Assembly (NCBI GenBank): GCA_021151605.1
Contig: JAGKWZ010000101.1
Span: forward strand, 1 to 17,550
Origin: Verrucomicrobiaceae bacterium
GTDB taxonomy: Bacteria > Verrucomicrobiota > Verrucomicrobiia > Verrucomicrobiales > Verrucomicrobiaceae
Length of the DNA stretch: 17,550 bases
Reading direction: 5' to 3'
A program made the translations under genes and the position numbers. Shown here piece by piece: positions 14,626 through 17,550 of this stretch (positions are counted from its first letter, which is position 1; each line of letters starts with the position of its first letter). The notes under the pieces are model-generated. The model was not told the origin of the DNA. It was given only the letters and a program-made list of their open reading frames with translations, and ran no database searches.

Positions 14626-15705
14626 ATGCCTAACGACACCTCAGAGAAACGGCATCCACCGCAGTTCATGTTCCCCAACACCGTTTTACTCATTCTCCTG
14701 GCCATTAGCCAGGTAACCGCTGCTCCGCACACCTTCACAGACACCCAGGGCCGCAGTCTCCAGGCGGAATACATCACCTCTGATGCCAGCGGCGTCACCC
14801 TGAGCATTGCCGGAAAGCTGCATACCCTGCCGATGACTCGCTTCTCTACAGCAGATCAGGCATGGATTGTTGATCAAAAAAAGAGTGCGGCGCCCGCCGC
14901 AGGCACCGCTCCTCCAGCCAGCACCGCCTTTCCACCCATGACTCAGCGTCAGATCGCCGAGCATTTCCTCAAAGAACGCGGTGAACCGCAGGTGAACGTC
15001 ATGGTCGGCACCAAGCTCACGCGTGTCACCCGCCTCAGCGACCTCCCAGCGGAGGATTTTTATATTCTGGCCATTTTCGAGCGACCCCTGACAAAGAAAC
15101 CCTTTCCCTGGTCCCTGCTCCAGCAGATGCCGAAGCTCATGGATCTGAAGGTTTCCTCCGTGAGCCCAATTTCCACAGCTGATCTCGTCCATCTCAACGC
15201 GCTGAAAAATCCCTTCTCCCTCAGCATTGAATGTGATCACAGCCTCGACAGCGCCGCCGTGGCTGCCATTGCTAAAATGGAGAGCCTCAAAGTGCTGACC
15301 ATCTCCAGAAACCTGATCCTGGAAAAAGACCTTCCGCTCTTCGCCAGCCGAGTGCCAAACCTCGAGCGGTTTTTGGTCATGAACTTCGACAAATCAGCCA
15401 AGACGTCCCAAGTCACTGATCAAGCACTCAGCGGTGCACTGCCCACGTGGAAATCGCTTCAGCATCTCTTTTTCAAAGGCATGCCTTTCACCGCAGCCAC
15501 CGCCAAAGCCATCAGCTCATGCCGCAAACTCGAAGAGCTGGGACTTCAGGAATGTGAAATTCTATCGCCTCAGGACTTTGCCCCACTAGCCGGGTTGCGG
15601 AGCCTCAAAAAGCTTAGCCTCAGGCGCATCACACAGCTCAGCGCCCAGGACGTGCAGGACATCCAGAAGACTCTGAAAGACTGCCAGGTGGAACAGCAAA
15701 ACTAA
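14626..15705 (+). CDS. Exported protein with an SHD1-like domain and leucine-rich-like repeats
   Basis: The ATG at 14626 gives 359 residues. An alternative ATG at 14668 starts MFPNTVLLILL, so the N-terminus is uncertain, but both give a signal peptide ending near TAA-PHTF. Residues 34-85 (HTFTDTQGRSLQAEYITSDA then VTLSI...LHTLPMTRFSTADQAWI) match the SHD1-type domain common in exported PVC proteins. From about 160 to 345, degenerate leucine-rich units repeat: MPKLMDLKVSSVSPIS, MESLKVLTISRN, CRKLEELGLQECEILS and LRSLKKLSLRRITQLS. A binding role at the cell surface or in the periplasm is likely; no enzyme motif is seen. Its C-terminal third is related to the next gene product. The sigma factor stop is 11 bases upstream, so the two genes are probably co-transcribed. 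Confidence 0.75.
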   Translation: MPNDTSEKRHPPQFMFPNTVLLILLAISQVTAAPHTFTDTQGRSLQAEYITSDASGVTLSIAGKLHTLPMTRFSTADQAWIVDQKKSAAPAAGTAPPASTAFPPMTQRQIAEHFLKERGEPQVNVMVGTKLTRVTRLSDLPAEDFYILAIFERPLTKKPFPWSLLQQMPKLMDLKVSSVSPISTADLVHLNALKNPFSLSIECDHSLDSAAVAAIAKMESLKVLTISRNLILEKDLPLFASRVPNLERFLVMNFDKSAKTSQVTDQALSGALPTWKSLQHLFFKGMPFTAATAKAISSCRKLEELGLQECEILSPQDFAPLAGLRSLKKLSLRRITQLSAQDVQDIQKTLKDCQVEQQN

Positions 15706-15724
15706 GCCAACGACACAACCAATC

Positions 15725-17395
15725 ATGCCACGTCTGTCTCGCCTGTATCTACTTTGCTCGCTGCTCACCGCCGCACTGCCTCTGCCTGCGCAAACACACA
15801 CCACTCTCGAGCAGAGCTATGAAAAAGCCGTCGCTGAGAAAGCCACAGCGCCCTACCTTGCTGCCGTCGCAGCACTGAATGAGAAATACAGCTCTGCGCT
15901 GGATCGCCTCACCGTCAGCGCCACGCAGGCGGGGGATCTGGATACCGCCCTCGCACTGCGGGAGGAAAAGAGCCGTCTGCTTCCCGAAGGCACCCTGCCA
16001 GAGGATACAGAGACACTGCCCGCCGCCCTGAGGGCCGCCCGCGCCACCTACCGGCAGCAGATCACCGCTCTCCAGACCAAGCGAGATGCCGACATCCAGC
16101 CTCTGAAGGACCACTTCCGCACCCTGCTCCAAGGTCTCCTCACCCAGGCCACCCAGGCCGGAAAGCTCGATGAAGCCCTCGTCATCCGCGAAAAAATTAC
16201 CTCACTCACCTCGGTTCCACAATTAGCCGAGATAGCCCCTGCCGCCAAAACCGCCTCACCATCCGGCAGCAGCAAACTCATCACGGCCAAAAGCACCGGC
16301 AAGACCGACCCCGAAGCCGCCCGGCAAATCATCACCTGGGCACTGGCCCATGAATCCACCGTCACCACCAGTCTCGGCATCGTCGGCCCCAAAGAAAAGC
16401 TCAATACCACTCCGCCCGGCAAGTTCAGCGTCACCGAGATCGTCCTCCGAAACAGTGCCAACGACTTCCCGTGGAGCGCTCTCACTGGCATGGGTGAGTT
16501 GCTTGAACTTGTGATCAATCAGGACACACCCCTCACCGCCGAGCAGACGCGGCATTTCAACAACCTGGGTCGTCTCCGTTTCATCAAAATCGGTACCGTC
16601 ACCGAGTACGGTTATCAGGCCATGCCAGTTCTACCAAGCCTGACCGATATGGAACTCTCGACGCAAGAAGACCCACTGCCGACCTTCCACCTCCTCCAAG
16701 AGCGCACTCCATCCCTTCAAATGTTCTCGCCGTTGCGCCTGCCTTCAGCAGAAATTGCAGACGCCGTCTTCGCCAGGCTAAGTGGTTGGCCCAAGTTTAA
16801 CAACCTCCACGGCGGCATATGGATCACAGCCACTCGCGCCGCTCATCTTGCCGCCCTTCCCAAGTTTGATAAAATGAATCTTGGGACCGGATGCAAGGTC
16901 GATGAAGGCTGCCTCATCACGTTGAAAAACCTCAACGTCATTAAATTCAACGGCCCCTTGCCCGCCCCCATTCTTCACGAGGTGGTTACCCTGCCAAAGC
17001 TCAAGCAATTAGCCCTTGATCTCGAAGGCATAGGCCTCGCTGACCTCCCTGATTTCAGCAAGTGTAAGACACTCACCGACATTTCACTGGATAACGCTCC
17101 CCAGCCCGCTGCCGAAGTCGTCGCCAAATGCACCAGCCTCTCGGGCATGAAGATTTTTAAGTTCGGCTACACCCAGATCGAAGCAGCCACTATCGCCCAA
17201 CTGCTCAGCTTCAAAGAGCTGGAGGTTCTCTCCCTCAACGAATGCCGGTTCAGCCCCGAAGCCTTTGGCTCATTCCAGGAACTCAAAGCCCTGAAAAGCT
17301 TCAAGGAGCTGAACATCAAAAACTCCGGCATCTCCGCCGACGATCTCAAAGCCCTCAAGAAAGCCCTGCCCAAGTGTGTCATCCGAGAAAAATGA
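15725..17395 (+). CDS. Exported protein with coiled-coil repeats and leucine-rich-like repeats
   Basis: The 556-residue product begins MPRLSRLYLLCSLLTAALPL, a signal peptide with likely cleavage after LPA (residue 22). Residues 28-162 are helical and Glu/Ala/Lys-rich and contain two related units (55-85 and 131-161) with the shared core ATQAG[D/K]LD.AL, 14 of 31 positions identical. A Ser/Ala/Lys linker is followed by a 330-residue region of degenerate LRR units, for example MGELLELVINQDTPLT, LPSLTDMELSTQED and FKELEVLSLNECRFSP. The segment FPWSALTGMGELLELVI and the C-terminus resemble those of the previous gene product, so the two are paralogues. Its stop overlaps the next start as ATGA. No catalytic motif was found. 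Confidence 0.75.
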   Translation: MPRLSRLYLLCSLLTAALPLPAQTHTTLEQSYEKAVAEKATAPYLAAVAALNEKYSSALDRLTVSATQAGDLDTALALREEKSRLLPEGTLPEDTETLPAALRAARATYRQQITALQTKRDADIQPLKDHFRTLLQGLLTQATQAGKLDEALVIREKITSLTSVPQLAEIAPAAKTASPSGSSKLITAKSTGKTDPEAARQIITWALAHESTVTTSLGIVGPKEKLNTTPPGKFSVTEIVLRNSANDFPWSALTGMGELLELVINQDTPLTAEQTRHFNNLGRLRFIKIGTVTEYGYQAMPVLPSLTDMELSTQEDPLPTFHLLQERTPSLQMFSPLRLPSAEIADAVFARLSGWPKFNNLHGGIWITATRAAHLAALPKFDKMNLGTGCKVDEGCLITLKNLNVIKFNGPLPAPILHEVVTLPKLKQLALDLEGIGLADLPDFSKCKTLTDISLDNAPQPAAEVVAKCTSLSGMKIFKFGYTQIEAATIAQLLSFKELEVLSLNECRFSPEAFGSFQELKALKSFKELNIKNSGISADDLKALKKALPKCVIREK

Positions 17396-17550
17396 ACCGA
17401 ACCCTTCCAAACCCAGTCGGCAAAAAGATTCCCAGAGTCGCCTCTTCAATTTTTGCCATCCATCTTTTTGTCGGCCTTCTAGTCACCGCTGCTAATGCGC
17501 AAAGTCCCGCCACCGCGCAGCGGCTTAATCTTCTCCGCACCGCCTACGAA
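17392..17550 (+). CDS. Exported protein, 5' end only (partial)
   Basis: ATG 17392 overlaps the stop of the previous gene by 4 bases (ATGA), a sign of translational coupling. The 53 visible codons give MNRTLPNPVGKKIPRVASSI, then a hydrophobic stretch FAIHLFVGLLVTAANA with a clean AxA-type cleavage site before QSPATAQ. The mature start (ATAQRLNLLRTAYE) is alpha-helical and resembles the beginning of the coiled-coil part of the preceding protein. The frame runs off the window, so type and length are unknown. This makes at least three exported proteins in a row after the sigma factor. Confidence 0.7.
   Translation, partial: MNRTLPNPVGKKIPRVASSIFAIHLFVGLLVTAANAQSPATAQRLNLLRTAYE

Overview
The window is about 60% G+C, densely coded, and looks like a chromosomal segment from a member of the Verrucomicrobiota (PVC superphylum), possibly a Prosthecobacter or Verrucomicrobium relative. 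The reasons are a Ser/Thr kinase fused to sulfatase-modifying-factor (FGE-like) modules, an adjacent extended ECF-type sigma factor, secreted proteins with an SHD1 domain or leucine-rich-like repeats, and many start codons preceded by pyrimidine-rich sequence instead of a Shine-Dalgarno motif. The genus is inference; there is no rRNA or other definitive marker.

Layout. 1-435: the 3' end of a PLP-dependent decarboxylase followed by an acyl carrier protein, a pair typical of amine loading onto a carrier or of exosortase/exopolysaccharide-associated clusters. 442-3793: a convergent GNAT-like acetyltransferase, a very acidic protein of unknown function, a small TerB-like protein and a membrane-anchored protein. 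3869-5821: cofactor metabolism, with a stand-alone CoaC flavoprotein (coenzyme A) and HemL (tetrapyrroles), separated by an unusual cluster of TTGAC pentamers. 5822-6821: a short insert, its first part of lower G+C (about 49%), with a small Cys/His lipoprotein and a ParD/ParE-like toxin-antitoxin pair. 6858-9735: a cupin, a convergent BatA/VWA membrane protein and a divergent SAM-methyltransferase-like protein.

9792-17550 is the most interesting part: five genes on one strand. They encode a 1303-residue transmembrane Ser/Thr kinase with a periplasmic ligand-type region (a DUF1080-like jelly roll and two FGE-like modules without the catalytic cysteines), an ECF-like sigma factor, and at least three exported proteins (SHD1 plus LRR-like; coiled-coil repeats plus LRR-like; a third cut by the window end). 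Junctions are tight, one with a 4-base overlap. The simplest reading is a signalling locus: an envelope cue is read by the kinase, passed to the sigma factor, and changes expression of the neighbouring exported proteins.

Non-coding signals include a 23-bp near-identical repeat with 7-bp periodicity placed just before the start codons of two unrelated genes (cupin at 6858, VWA protein at 9025), a related 7-bp array before coaC, and a 15-bp palindrome across the VWA stop codon. No rRNA, tRNA, CRISPR array or insertion sequence was seen, and no gene-free stretch exceeds 300 bases.
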